From NCBI GenBank assembly GCA_910577055.1, contig CAJTKX010000004.1, forward strand, positions 1 to 64,000: a stretch of 64,000 nt of DNA, given 5' to 3'. Source of the DNA: an uncultured Christensenella sp. GTDB taxonomy: Bacteria; Bacillota; Clostridia; Christensenellales; Borkfalkiaceae. The notes below the pieces were generated by a model, which searched no databases, was not told the origin of the DNA, and saw only the letters and a list, made by a program, of their open reading frames with translations. Of this stretch, positions 25,069 through 33,460 are shown in pieces (the first letter of the stretch is position 1; every line of letters starts with the position of its first letter). The position numbers were made by a program, and so were the translations under genes.

Positions 25069-25120
25069 AAGTTCACAAAAATCTCGGCTAATCTGCGCCG
25101 TAAAAAATATTAGGATAACG

Positions 25121-26515
25121 ATGAAAGTTAAAGCAAACAAAACGGGGCAGTCGTTTCTTGCGGGTGCGGCGATAATTTCTATCGGCGGGTTCGTTTCGAA
25201 AATTCTCGGGGCGATTTACCGCATACCCCTCACCAACATTTTAGGGGGAGAGGGAATGGGGATATACCAAATGGTGTATCCTCTTTACTGCATACTTTTA
25301 ACGGTATCCGCCTCGGGTATACCTACGGGTATTTCCCGCCTTATTTCGTCCGGTAAAGGCTACGGCGCGGAAAAGCAAGCCTTTCGCCTTTACAGCGCGG
25401 TGGGGCTTATTGGAACTTGCGTTATGTTCATTCTGTCCGACCCGCTTGCCGCCGTTCAAGGCGAGCCGGCAATTTCCCTTTGTTGCAAGCTTTTGTGTCC
25501 GTCGGTGTTTTTCGTTTCGCTTTTATCGGTTGTGCGCGGGTACTTCCAAGGTCGGGGTAATATGCTTCCCACAGCCGCCACCGAAATACTTGAACAAGTG
25601 ATAAAAGTTGCATTCGGCGTTGCGCTGTCGTGGTTTTTTAGGGATAACCTTGCCCTTGCGGTCGCGTCTACGTTGCTTGCCGTCACTGTAAGCGAAGTAA
25701 TTTCCACTGGCATTGCGGCTTTTTGGTACTATCGAAGGCGCGGTAAAAAACCCCTATATACTCTGCCGTCGGTGCCCGTCAAAAACATTTTGCACTTTAC
25801 CGTACCGCTTACGTTGACGGCAATCGCGTTGCCCGTATCTCAGCTTTTGGAAAGTATAGTCGCGGTGCGGCTTTTAAGGGGTATGGCAGAGAACGCAACC
25901 TCGCTTTACGGCATATTTTCGGGCTGCGCCATAACCATTATCAATTTGCCGGTTTCCGTTTGCTACGGTCTTGCAGCGTCAAGCATACCGCAAATTTCGC
26001 CCCTTGCCGAAAGCGGCGATATCGCTTGCGCAAAAAAGAAGGCGTATAAATCATTGCTTATTACCCTTGCCGTGTCCTTGCCCGCGGCGGTAGTGCTGTA
26101 CTTTTCGGCCCCCCTTGCAACGCGGCTGATATTCGGCTCGTTAGAGGGCGGCGAGAAGGACTTGCTTATATCTTTAATTAAAATCCTTGCCGTATCTTCG
26201 GTAACGCAAAGCTTGGTGCAAACGTCCTCGGCTTGCTTAACGGCGCTCGGAAGTCCCGTGAAAAGCACTATTACGCAGTGGACTACAGCAATACTGAGGG
26301 TGGGCATTACCGCCGCGTTAATTGCCTTTACGTCGCTGTCCATTTCGGGCGCGGCGTGGGCGGCAAATTGCGCGAATTTGGTTGCTATGCTTATGAATTT
26401 TTGGTATATTGTAAGAGTAAAAAATTCAAAAGGCGGCAATAAAAATGAAAGTAACGCTGATAGGCTTGGGAATACGCAAAGGCGATATAACGCTGAGAGC
26501 AAAGGAGGCGCTTGA
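25121..26515 (+). CDS. SpoVB/YabM-like lipid flippase of the MVF/MATE superfamily
   Basis: 464 residues with about 14 membrane segments. SpoVB-type proteins are polysaccharide/lipid flippases linked to spore cortex peptidoglycan. The N-terminal QSFLAGAAIISIGGFVSKIL, then IYRIPLTNILGGEGMGIYQM, is the family signature. The start is ATG 25121 after AGGATAACG; the longer frame from 25025 overlaps spoVT and is rejected. Its last 23 codons overlap the next gene by 71 bases, an unusually long overlap, and that tail is hydrophilic and likely non-essential. Position between spoVT and yabN fits B. subtilis yabM. Confidence 0.9.
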   Translation: MKVKANKTGQSFLAGAAIISIGGFVSKILGAIYRIPLTNILGGEGMGIYQMVYPLYCILLTVSASGIPTGISRLISSGKGYGAEKQAFRLYSAVGLIGTCVMFILSDPLAAVQGEPAISLCCKLLCPSVFFVSLLSVVRGYFQGRGNMLPTAATEILEQVIKVAFGVALSWFFRDNLALAVASTLLAVTVSEVISTGIAAFWYYRRRGKKPLYTLPSVPVKNILHFTVPLTLTAIALPVSQLLESIVAVRLLRGMAENATSLYGIFSGCAITIINLPVSVCYGLAASSIPQISPLAESGDIACAKKKAYKSLLITLAVSLPAAVVLYFSAPLATRLIFGSLEGGEKDLLISLIKILAVSSVTQSLVQTSSACLTALGSPVKSTITQWTTAILRVGITAALIAFTSLSISGAAWAANCANLVAMLMNFWYIVRVKNSKGGNKNESNADRLGNTQRRYNAESKGGA

Positions 26516-27860
26516 CAATGCAACCGAAATTCTTGTGCGAACGACTCACACGGAAAGTTTTGGCAGCTTGGCTGAGTACACGGTCAAAACACTCGACGAC
26601 ATCTTCGCAAGATGCCGAAATTTCGACACACTTAACAAAAAATTAGCTGCCGCCGTTTTGGAAGCGGCAAAATCAAGCCCCGTCTGCTACTGCGTTGACG
26701 GCGCGGTCTGCGAGGACGAGGCTTGCAAAATTATCCTCAAAAAACATAAGGATTGCGAGGTTTTGGAAAGCGTTTCCAAAGCTTCGCACGCATTTAACGC
26801 CTCACGCCTAAGCTGCGGTGAGGTTACTTGTGTTTCCGCGTACTCGGTCGAAAATTTAAAAAGCTGCCGCGCCGTCGCGGTCTACGATATCGACTGCGAT
26901 TATGTCGCGGGCACGGTTAAGGAAAAGCTTTCTTACATATTCGGCGAGGAAACCCCGTGCTGTTTTTTGCGCGGTGAAAGCGTCAAAAAAATCAAAATTT
27001 ACGAAATAGACAGACAAAAAAACTACGACGGCACTTGCGCAGTCGCCGTTGAGGAGGGTGAGTTCCTTAAAAAGGAGCGCTACGACTTTGCCGACTTGGA
27101 GGAGATGCTAAGACTTCTCCGCGCCCCGGGCGGTTGCCCTTGGGATAGGGTGCAAACTTCGGAAAGCATTAAAGGAAATATGATTGAGGAAGCGTACGAG
27201 CTTGTGGACGCAATCGAGCGTGGCGACGCGGACGGTATGGAAGAGGAAACGGGCGACGTGCTTTTGCAAGCTGCTTTCCACGCCGTTATGGAGGAAGAAA
27301 AGGGAGAGTTTACAAGCGGCGACGCGCTGACGCGCCTTATTAAAAAACTTATTTTCCGCCATTCGCACATATTCGGCGGCGACAAGGCGGCTTCCGAAAC
27401 AGAGGCGTTGGGGGTTTGGGACAAGAACAAGCGCGAAGAAAAGGGGCAAAATACCTATTCCGACACGGTGCTTGCAGTGCCTAAAAATATGCCCGCTTGT
27501 ATGCGCGCGCAAAAGGTTGGTAAACGTTCGGCAAAGTGCGGAATGGATTTCCTCTCGCCCGTGTCTGCTTCCGAAAAACTCGGCGAAGAGGTTGCCGAGC
27601 TTCTCAACGCGTGCATAAACGAGGACAAGGACGCAATTTTCGACGAGGCGGGCGACGTGCTTTATTCCGCGGTCAACACTTGCCGTCTTGCTGGCGTGGA
27701 CTGCGAGCTTGCTTTGCACTCCGCAGTTGAAAAGTTTACAAAGCGTTTTGTCGAGTTCGAGCGGCTTGCAACCGCAAACGGCGAAAAAATAGAGGAAATG
27801 GACCCCTCGCGTTGGGACTATTATTGGGCGTTGGCGAAAGATGCAGTTAAAAGAAATTAA
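26445..27860 (+). CDS. YabN-type tetrapyrrole methylase-like / MazG pyrophosphohydrolase
   Basis: 471 residues. The N-terminal half (1-205) has the VTLIGLGIRKGDITLRAKEAL start of tetrapyrrole methylases, but the middle is degenerate. The C-terminal half is a tandem MazG: LLRAPGGCPWDRVQTSESIK, EEAYELVDAIERGD and EEETGDVLLQAAFHA form the first metal site, and KLGEEVAELLNACINED with DEAGDVLYSAV the second. It hydrolyses nucleoside triphosphates, probably for nucleotide-pool cleaning. It overlaps the flippase gene by 71 bases and the dus gene by 20. Confidence 0.92.
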   Translation: MKVTLIGLGIRKGDITLRAKEALDNATEILVRTTHTESFGSLAEYTVKTLDDIFARCRNFDTLNKKLAAAVLEAAKSSPVCYCVDGAVCEDEACKIILKKHKDCEVLESVSKASHAFNASRLSCGEVTCVSAYSVENLKSCRAVAVYDIDCDYVAGTVKEKLSYIFGEETPCCFLRGESVKKIKIYEIDRQKNYDGTCAVAVEEGEFLKKERYDFADLEEMLRLLRAPGGCPWDRVQTSESIKGNMIEEAYELVDAIERGDADGMEEETGDVLLQAAFHAVMEEEKGEFTSGDALTRLIKKLIFRHSHIFGGDKAASETEALGVWDKNKREEKGQNTYSDTVLAVPKNMPACMRAQKVGKRSAKCGMDFLSPVSASEKLGEEVAELLNACINEDKDAIFDEAGDVLYSAVNTCRLAGVDCELALHSAVEKFTKRFVEFERLATANGEKIEEMDPSRWDYYWALAKDAVKRN

Positions 27861-28782
27861 AATCGGCAAACTCATTACCAAAAACAATATTTTTCTCGCG
27901 CCGCTTGCCGGCTACACAAATTCGCCCTTCCGCGATATGTGTTACTTATTGGGCGCGGGTCTGACCTTTACCGAAATGGTCAGCGCAAAGGGCTTGTGCT
28001 ACGGCAGCGAAAAGACGAAAGAGCTTTTGTACGTTTCCGAAGATTACGGCGGTATTAGGGCTTGCCAAATTTTCGGTAACGACCCTAACTTTATGCGCAA
28101 AGCGTGCGAAAGCGAGGCGCTTTCACCTTTCGATTTAATCGATATCAATATGGGCTGCCCCGTACCTAAAATTTATAAAAACGGTGAGGGAAGCGCGCTT
28201 TTGGACAATTTTTCGCTTGCCGCCAAAATTATAGAAGAATGTAAAAAAAGCGGCAAAACCGTTTCGGTAAAATTCCGCATCGGGCTTGATAGTTCAAGCA
28301 TATGCGGGGGGCAATTTGCAAAGCTGTGCGAAGACGCGGGTGCGGATATGATAACCGTTCACGGCAGAACGCGCGACAAAATTTACGCGGGAGAGGTGAA
28401 CTTTGCGGAGGTTGCAGCGGCAAAGCGCGCCGTAAATATCCCCGTTATAGCAAACGGCGGCGTATTTTGTAAAAAAGACGCGGAAGAGCTGTATGAAAAG
28501 ACGGGCGCGGACGGGGTAATGGTTGCGCGCGGGGCTATGTATAAGCCGTGGATTTTTGCGGAGATTACGGGGATTGAAAAAGTCGATAAAAAGGGCATAG
28601 TACGGGGGCAATTACAAAAAACCCGCCAAATTTACGGCGAAAAATTCGCTTGCGTATTTATGCGGAAAATGATTGCGTTTTATTTAAAGGGCGCTCCGAA
28701 CGCCGCGGAAACGCGCGCAAGACTGTTTAAAGCGCAGACAACCGAAGATGTTGAAGATATACTGAACGAACTGAGTTTTTAA
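27841..28782 (+). CDS. tRNA-dihydrouridine synthase, DusB family
   Basis: 313 residues. Flavoenzyme reducing uridines in tRNA. Motifs: LAPLAGYTNSPFRDM at the N-terminus; the active-site Cys in DINMGCPVPKIYKNGEGSAL; VKFRIGL; TVHGRTRDKIYAG; and IANGGVFCKKDAEELYEKTG with VARGAMYKPWIF for FMN phosphate. It overlaps the MazG gene by 20 bases, and a terminator follows. Confidence 0.94.
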   Translation: MQLKEIKIGKLITKNNIFLAPLAGYTNSPFRDMCYLLGAGLTFTEMVSAKGLCYGSEKTKELLYVSEDYGGIRACQIFGNDPNFMRKACESEALSPFDLIDINMGCPVPKIYKNGEGSALLDNFSLAAKIIEECKKSGKTVSVKFRIGLDSSSICGGQFAKLCEDAGADMITVHGRTRDKIYAGEVNFAEVAAAKRAVNIPVIANGGVFCKKDAEELYEKTGADGVMVARGAMYKPWIFAEITGIEKVDKKGIVRGQLQKTRQIYGEKFACVFMRKMIAFYLKGAPNAAETRARLFKAQTTEDVEDILNELSF

Positions 28783-28789
28783 TTAATTA

Positions 28790-28822
28790 AGCGGCTCGGG
28801 GCTATAAAAGCCCCGAGCCGCT
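28790..28822 (+). terminator. Terminator after dus
   Basis: 13-bp stem AGCGGCTCGGGGC / GCCCCGAGCCGCT with a seven-base loop, then ATTTACATT. It isolates the spoIIG promoter from upstream transcription. Confidence 0.88.
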
Positions 28823-28832
28823 ATTTACATTA

Positions 28833-28887
28833 ATCGACAAAAAGCGACGGCTTTTGTTACTTTTCGACTTTCGGGAAACGCTATAAT
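28833..28887 (+). promoter_or_regulatory. spoIIG-type promoter with 22-base spacer and Spo0A-box-like sites
   Basis: TTGTTA (28854-28859) and TATAAT (28882-28887) are 22 bases apart, as in the B. subtilis spoIIG promoter, which needs phosphorylated Spo0A. Sequences ATCGACA (28833-28839) and TTCGACT (28863-28869) each match the reversed 0A box TTCGACA at six of seven positions. A third CGAC core at 28845 keeps a 10-base phase. Confidence 0.8.
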
Positions 28888-28897
28888 ACCTTTTACA

Positions 28898-29689
28898 ATG
28901 CAAGTATATATCGAACTTGCCGTTCTTGAAAACTTCTGTATGGACTTCACGCTGCTGTATTCGGCAAGGGTTGCCACAAAAAATCCGACCCCGTTTTGGC
29001 AGATATCGATTGCCGCCGTATTGGGCGCGGCGTTTGCCGTCGCGTTCCCGCTTTTTAAGCTGGGTGCGGTTTGGGCGGTGACAGTGAAAGTCGCTTCGGG
29101 GTTTTTAATATGCCTTGCCGCCGGCAGATTTAAGGGGATAAAAAGCTATCTTAAATTTTCTTTCGCTTTCCTTATTTTTACCGCGCTTTTGGGCGGCGCA
29201 ATGATTGGCGTTTTCTCGCTTGCGGGGCTTGATTACGCCGCGGGCGAGGGCTTCATACTTTCTAAAATTCCTATCGGTATTCCGCTTTTCGGCGCGTTAC
29301 TAATTATAATAGGCGCCAAAAAGCTTGCCGCTCGGTTAAAAAAGAGCGTTAAGGATACTGTAACGATGCGCCTTTTTGTGGGCGGGGAGTGCGCGGAAGT
29401 TAAAGGCTTTTTCGATAGCGGCAACAAGGTTTACTGCCGCGGCGCGCCCGTCAGCATTATCCCGAAAGAGGTCGCCGAAAAGATTGTTGACGAAAGCTGC
29501 ATAAAAGACGGCGTAAAAATACATACTGTTGCGGGAAGTAAAATCATCAAAATCTTCACGGCTGATAAAATAGAGATAGACTTCGGCGAAAAGAAAAATA
29601 ATTATAGTAAGGTCAAAATAGGGATAAGCCCGCAACGGATAAATACCGCGGTTTTGCACCCCGACCTTTTGGAGGACTTGAATGTTTGA
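28898..29689 (+). CDS. spoIIGA: Sigma-E processing peptidase SpoIIGA
   Basis: 263 residues. Membrane aspartic protease that removes the pro-peptide of sigma-E in the mother cell. Five hydrophobic segments (about 5-150) are followed by a soluble protease domain with FFDSGN (Asp173), the active-site motif, and NTAVLHPDLLEDL near the end. Only ten bases separate the -10 box from the ATG and no Shine-Dalgarno is present, so the mRNA is nearly leaderless. It overlaps sigE by eight bases. Confidence 0.93.
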   Translation: MQVYIELAVLENFCMDFTLLYSARVATKNPTPFWQISIAAVLGAAFAVAFPLFKLGAVWAVTVKVASGFLICLAAGRFKGIKSYLKFSFAFLIFTALLGGAMIGVFSLAGLDYAAGEGFILSKIPIGIPLFGALLIIIGAKKLAARLKKSVKDTVTMRLFVGGECAEVKGFFDSGNKVYCRGAPVSIIPKEVAEKIVDESCIKDGVKIHTVAGSKIIKIFTADKIEIDFGEKKNNYSKVKIGISPQRINTAVLHPDLLEDLNV

Positions 29690-30380
29690 AAAAATCAAGC
29701 AACTTTTACTTTCGCTTTTCGGTAAAAATACCTTAGACTATATCTGCGGAACCGAAGCTTTGCCGCTGCCCCTATCGCAAGAAGAAGAGAGCGACAAAAT
29801 CAGTCTTTTGGAAAACGGCGACGAGCGTGCCAAAGCCGAACTCGTAGAGCACAATTTGCGCCTTGTTGTATACATAGCCAAGAAGTTCGACGGTACGGGC
29901 GCGGACGGCGACGACCTTGTATCTGTCGGCACTATCGGGCTTATCAAGGCTATAAATTCTTTTAAATCGGATAAGAATATTAAGCTTGCCACTTACGCTT
30001 CGCGCTGTATCGAGAACGAAATTTTAATGTATCTTAGGCGAATGGCAAAGCTGAGACAAGAGGTGAGTTTCGACGAACCGTTAAACACCGATTGGGAGGG
30101 TAACGAGCTGCTTTTGTCCGACGTGATGGGCACCGACGCCGACGCCGTGTATTCGGACGTCGAGGGCGGGGTCGAAAAGGAGCTTTTAAAGGCTTCTTTG
30201 GATAAGCTTTCCCCGCGCGAACAGCGTATTATGAAGATGCGATTCGGACTTGACGGCGGCGAGGGTATGACCCAAAAGGACGTAGCGGATAAGTTGGGTA
30301 TTTCCCAAAGCTACATATCGCGGCTTGAAAAAAAGATAATTTCAAAACTTAAAAAAGACATATCTCGGCAGATTAACTGA
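29682..30380 (+). CDS. sigE: RNA polymerase sigma-E (early mother-cell sigma factor)
   Basis: 232 residues. Region 2 is LRLVVYIAKKFDGTGADGDD and LATYASRCIENEILMYLRR; region 4 is MTQKDVADKLGISQSYISRL. The motif SFDEPLNTDWEGNELLLSDV is diagnostic of SigE. A short pro-sequence of about 20 residues (MFEKIKQLLLSLFGKNTL) precedes DYICGTEALP, the counterpart of the B. subtilis cleavage region; it is a few residues shorter than in Bacillus. Expressed with SpoIIGA, its processing enzyme. Confidence 0.96.
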   Translation: MFEKIKQLLLSLFGKNTLDYICGTEALPLPLSQEEESDKISLLENGDERAKAELVEHNLRLVVYIAKKFDGTGADGDDLVSVGTIGLIKAINSFKSDKNIKLATYASRCIENEILMYLRRMAKLRQEVSFDEPLNTDWEGNELLLSDVMGTDADAVYSDVEGGVEKELLKASLDKLSPREQRIMKMRFGLDGGEGMTQKDVADKLGISQSYISRLEKKIISKLKKDISRQIN

Positions 30381-30437
30381 CCGTAACAAGGCGGGCGGCT
30401 TAAAAATTTTCTCTACATAAAAAAGGAGGAAATTTTT

Positions 30438-31208
30438 ATGTTGCAAAAAGTCGTTATTTGCGGGGTGGATACTTCTGGTTTGCCCCTTTTATCTGCAAAA
30501 GAGCAAGAAGAGCTTATGTTAAAATTGAAGGCGGGCGACGAGCAAGCGCGCGAAAGGTTCATTGTCGGCAATATGCGCCTTGTGCTGTCGCTTGTAAGGC
30601 GGTTTTGGGCTAAAAAAGCCAATGCCGACGACGTTTTTCAAGCCGGCTGTGTGGGGCTTATAAAGGCTATCGATAACTTTGATTTGTCTGTGGGCGTCAA
30701 GTTTTCCACATACGCCGTGCCTATGATACTCGGCGAAATAAAAAGATACTTGCGCGACGGCAACAGCTTGCGGGTGTCCCGTTCCATAAGAGACACCGCA
30801 TACCAAATATTAAAGGTGCGCGAAAAGCTCGAAGCAGACGACGAGGACGTAACCTATGATAAAATCGCTTCCGAAATGCACATTGCCGTTTCCGAAGTCG
30901 CGTACGCCTTGGACGCAATATCCGACCCCGTGTCGCTTTATGAGCCGGTATTCAACAAGGCGGGGGATACGCTTCTTCTAATGGACCAAATTTTCGACGA
31001 AAAGAACAACGACGAAGTGTGGACGGAAAAGGCGGCGCTGTACGAGGCGATTAACCGCTTAGAGGGCAGAGAAAAAAGAATACTGTTTTTAAGGTATTTC
31101 GAGGGCAAAACCCAAACGGAAATTTCCCGAGAGGTGGGGATTTCCCAAGCGCAAGTTTCGCGTTTGGAAAAAACTGCTTTAAAACAAATAAAAGCTTGTA
31201 TATCATAA
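30438..31208 (+). CDS. sigG: RNA polymerase sigma-G (late forespore sigma factor)
   Basis: 256 residues. The N-terminus VVICGVDTSGLPLLSAKEQE is typical of SigG (KVEICGVDTSKLP in Bacillus). Region 2: MRLVLSLVRRFWAKKANADD, VKFSTYAVPMILGEIKRYLR; region 4: TQTEISREVGISQAQVSRLE. It lies 57 bases after sigE with AAAGGAGG as ribosome site, as in the conserved spoIIGA-sigE-sigG cluster. It is ended by a strong terminator. Confidence 0.96.
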   Translation: MLQKVVICGVDTSGLPLLSAKEQEELMLKLKAGDEQARERFIVGNMRLVLSLVRRFWAKKANADDVFQAGCVGLIKAIDNFDLSVGVKFSTYAVPMILGEIKRYLRDGNSLRVSRSIRDTAYQILKVREKLEADDEDVTYDKIASEMHIAVSEVAYALDAISDPVSLYEPVFNKAGDTLLLMDQIFDEKNNDEVWTEKAALYEAINRLEGREKRILFLRYFEGKTQTEISREVGISQAQVSRLEKTALKQIKACIS

Positions 31209-31218
31209 TAAAAAAGCT

Positions 31219-31254
31219 GCGCGGCGATTTGGGTATCGCCGCGCCGTTTTTTTT
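31219..31254 (+). terminator. Terminator of the spoIIG cluster
   Basis: 10-bp stem GCGCGGCGAT / ATCGCCGCGC followed by eight Ts. Confidence 0.94.
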
Positions 31255-31312
31255 GGTCATATTTGTTTACTTTTTTAATAAAATAAGTTATAATTAAACG
31301 GTAGGTATTATT

Positions 31313-31888
31313 ATGATTGTAGTGGATTGGATATTTCTCGGAATAATTCTCGGCGGGTTGGTGCTTGGCGCGCTGTTCGGTTTCGGGGGGATTTTCAAGT
31401 TTTTTACGACGGGAATTTTCGGTATAATTATTTCCGTAGCTGTGTGCCTGTTAATAGGCACCGCCTTCTACGGCCCGTGCGAGCCGTGGTTGATTAAAAT
31501 TCAAGAAGCCATTATGGCAAACGAAAATTGGTTTTGCCAATTCCTCGGCAAGCTGAATATACAAGTCATTCTATATTACATTATAATGTTCGTAATAGTT
31601 TGGCTTTTAAGGTTTATAATAGTCAGAATAATCAAAGCGATTTCGCAAAGCGAAAACAAGGTTATTAAAATAATGAACAGAATTATCGGTTCGGTTTTCC
31701 TTATGGCGATTTTGCTTTTGCTGTTGTTCTTCGTTTTCTTTGTAATCGGCTGGGTAGGAGGGCAAACTGCCGACGATTTCAGCGCATATCTTGCGGGCGG
31801 CGCATTAAGACTTGACAGACTTTTCGAGTTTTTGAGACCGGTCGAAGAATCCGAGGCGGTAGCTTCCGTTTTGAAAACGCTTATTTAA
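31313..31888 (+). CDS. CvpA-like membrane protein
   Basis: 191 residues with four membrane segments (about 5-25, 27-50, 83-103, 124-150). The layout, with VDWIFLGIILGGLVLGALFG at the start and a Ser/Lys-rich loop before the last helix, resembles the CvpA/colicin V production family. The mature function of this family is not clear. A promoter with TATAAT at 31289-31294 lies just upstream. Hypothetical alternatives cannot be excluded. Confidence 0.65.
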   Translation: MIVVDWIFLGIILGGLVLGALFGFGGIFKFFTTGIFGIIISVAVCLLIGTAFYGPCEPWLIKIQEAIMANENWFCQFLGKLNIQVILYYIIMFVIVWLLRFIIVRIIKAISQSENKVIKIMNRIIGSVFLMAILLLLLFFVFFVIGWVGGQTADDFSAYLAGGALRLDRLFEFLRPVEESEAVASVLKTLI

Positions 31889-31905
31889 TTAACACATAAA
31901 TTTGT

Positions 31906-31943
31906 GCGCAAAGGCAATTTATCGTGCCGTTGCGCATATTTTT
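31906..31943 (+). terminator. Hairpin directly before the PRC-barrel gene
   Basis: Arms TGCGCAA-AGGCA and TGCC-G-TTGCGCA with an AT-rich loop, followed by a T-rich stretch that runs into the next start codon at 31949. It can terminate the upstream gene. Confidence 0.55.
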
Positions 31944-31948
31944 ATATT

Positions 31949-32302
31949 ATGGAAGTAACGTTTTCCGCTCTGAAACAAAAGGACGTAATAAATTTAAACG
32001 ACGGCAAGAATATGGGGAAAGTGTGCGATTTAAGCTTTTCTTTCCCCGAAAACAACGTATCGGGTTTTACTGTTACGGGCTGTAAAGGCTTTAAGTTTTC
32101 AAAACAAGAGGTTTTTATACCTATAAAACAAGTCGTCAAAATCGGTAAGGACGCGGTTTTGGTAAAGATAGGCGAAGAAAAGCACGACTGCCCGCCGCCA
32201 CCGCCGTGCCCGCCGCAAAAAAACGATTGTCCGCCGCCGTGCCCGCCGAACAACTGCCCGCCGCCGCGGCCCAACCGACGCAGCTACGACGAATACGAAT
32301 AA
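31949..32302 (+). CDS. YlmC/YmxH family PRC-barrel protein with Cys-Pro-rich tail
   Basis: 117 residues. The first 78 residues, MEVTFSALKQKDVINLNDG and the following GKVCDL, form a PRC-barrel as in the YlmC/YmxH sporulation proteins. The tail from about residue 79 consists of repeated Cys-Pro-Pro units (five CPP-type repeats in about 28 residues) and ends NRRSYDEYE. The repeats suggest disulphide cross-linking, as in coat proteins. The start at 31949 removes an N-terminal extension (31904) lying in the hairpin. No ribosome site is visible; the codon before it is within an AT-rich run. Confidence 0.82.
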   Translation: MEVTFSALKQKDVINLNDGKNMGKVCDLSFSFPENNVSGFTVTGCKGFKFSKQEVFIPIKQVVKIGKDAVLVKIGEEKHDCPPPPPCPPQKNDCPPPCPPNNCPPPRPNRRSYDEYE

Positions 32303-32305
32303 ACA

Positions 32306-32337
32306 GCCGCCCGCGCTAAAAAGCGCGGGCGGCTTTA
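32306..32337. terminator. Bidirectional terminator between PRC-barrel and DUF4363 genes
   Basis: 11-bp stem GCCGCCCGCGC / GCGCGGGCGGC with a six-base loop; short T-tracts on both sides. The arms are the same as in the hairpin at 17630-17658. Confidence 0.88.
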
Positions 32338-32343
32338 ATAATA

Positions 32344-32721
32344 TTAGAAGATATTTTCAAGCTTTAATCTGTAAGCGTCGGGCAAGTTTTTGGTTATTTC
32401 CCTCAATACTTCTATTTTTCCGAGTGCAAAGTCGTACTGCTCGTTATACAACAGCCCGCACGCCTCGCTTATCCAATAATCAATATAAGATATATCTGCG
32501 TGAGGTATCAAAACTTGCAACTTCGATTTTTTTTCGGACCAAAGCGTTTTAACCGCATAACCGTCCTCGCGAGTCGCCGTTTCGTCCTCTATTTTGGTAT
32601 AAAGGCTGTCAAGTGCAACCGAAAACTCTTCGAACTGCTTATTAAGATACCATTCGGCAAAGATGAACAGCCCTATGCAAAGAAGAATTGCCGCAAGCGT
32701 GTAGCATATCGATTTTACCAT
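32344..32721 (-). CDS. DUF4363 family protein
   Basis: 125 residues. One N-terminal membrane segment (about 5-25) and an outer or inner helical domain (KTLWSEKKSKLQVLIPHADI, FALGKIEVLREITKNLPD) typical of DUF4363. It overlaps the DUF421 gene upstream by seven bases; the DUF421-DUF4363 pair recurs in spore-forming Clostridia. Function unknown. Confidence 0.82.
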   Translation of the reverse strand: MVKSICYTLAAILLCIGLFIFAEWYLNKQFEEFSVALDSLYTKIEDETATREDGYAVKTLWSEKKSKLQVLIPHADISYIDYWISEACGLLYNEQYDFALGKIEVLREITKNLPDAYRLKLENIF

Positions 32722-33389
32722 TCTCCGTTCACCTCAACTTGTAAAATTTTATACTTTTCGCCGCGCTTTTGAAAGTAGCACCTACCCTCGGCGTTCACCG
32801 TCATAGCGATAACCTCTTTCAATTTTACGTTTTGTTCGCTTAAAAACTTGTTCAACCTATCCTTATCGAATCCGCATACCGACATATTGTTTGCGTCGGG
32901 TTTGCCTCTGTCAATCAACAAATACGAAAGGGAGGGGGAGGCTGTTTTTTCCTTTTCAAGCGCGGAAAAGGACCCGTTCGCCTCATACAGTCCGTAATAC
33001 ACGTCGTCAAGGTTGAAGTAGCCCGCAACGCGCATACTCTCTATTAAATCCCCAACGTCCAAATTGTTTTTCTTTAATTGGTACTCGTCTATGCCGTTTT
33101 TGTTTATAATTACCGACGGCTTGCCGCTGACTATGTTCTTTACGGGCTTGAACCAAAGCTCCAAAAGCCATACTATTTGGTGCAGTACGAAAATGGTTAT
33201 TATGGCGATAATTCCGTACAGTATGGGTATCGAAGTATCCGCCATAGGTATGCACGCCAACTCGGCAATAACCAAGCTTATTACAAACTCGAAGGGTTGC
33301 ATCTCGCCAATCTGACTTTTGCCCATTAACCTCATCACAAAAAGCAGAGTAACGAATATTATTGCCGTGCGAATAAATATCAATGCCAT
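32715..33389 (-). CDS. DUF421 (YetF-like) membrane protein
   Basis: 224 residues: three membrane segments (about 5-22, 32-50, 58-78), then the soluble YetF domain. Signatures: MRLMGKSQIGEMQPFEFVIS and GKPSVIINKNGIDEYQLKKN. Members of this family help spore resistance or germination in Bacillus in ways not fully understood. It is transcribed divergently from folC and overlaps DUF4363. Confidence 0.9.
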   Translation of the reverse strand: MALIFIRTAIIFVTLLFVMRLMGKSQIGEMQPFEFVISLVIAELACIPMADTSIPILYGIIAIITIFVLHQIVWLLELWFKPVKNIVSGKPSVIINKNGIDEYQLKKNNLDVGDLIESMRVAGYFNLDDVYYGLYEANGSFSALEKEKTASPSLSYLLIDRGKPDANNMSVCGFDKDRLNKFLSEQNVKLKEVIAMTVNAEGRCYFQKRGEKYKILQVEVNGEW

Positions 33390-33423
33390 AAAATTAGTAT
33401 TCTCAAAATAATTTACAATATTC

Positions 33424-33460
33424 TTGCTTTATTCGCCCTTATGTGCTATAATTCCGTATG
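33424..33460 (+). promoter_or_regulatory. folC promoter, implying a leaderless mRNA
   Basis: TTGCTT (33424-33429), 17-base spacer, extended -10 TGC-TATAAT (33447-33452), then five bases before ATG 33458. The mRNA must start at or inside the start codon region; a second ATG at 33467 is too close for a Shine-Dalgarno as well. Confidence 0.75.

Noticed and set aside
27108..27887. 259-codon minus-strand frame
   Set aside because: Antisense shadow of the MazG domain gene.
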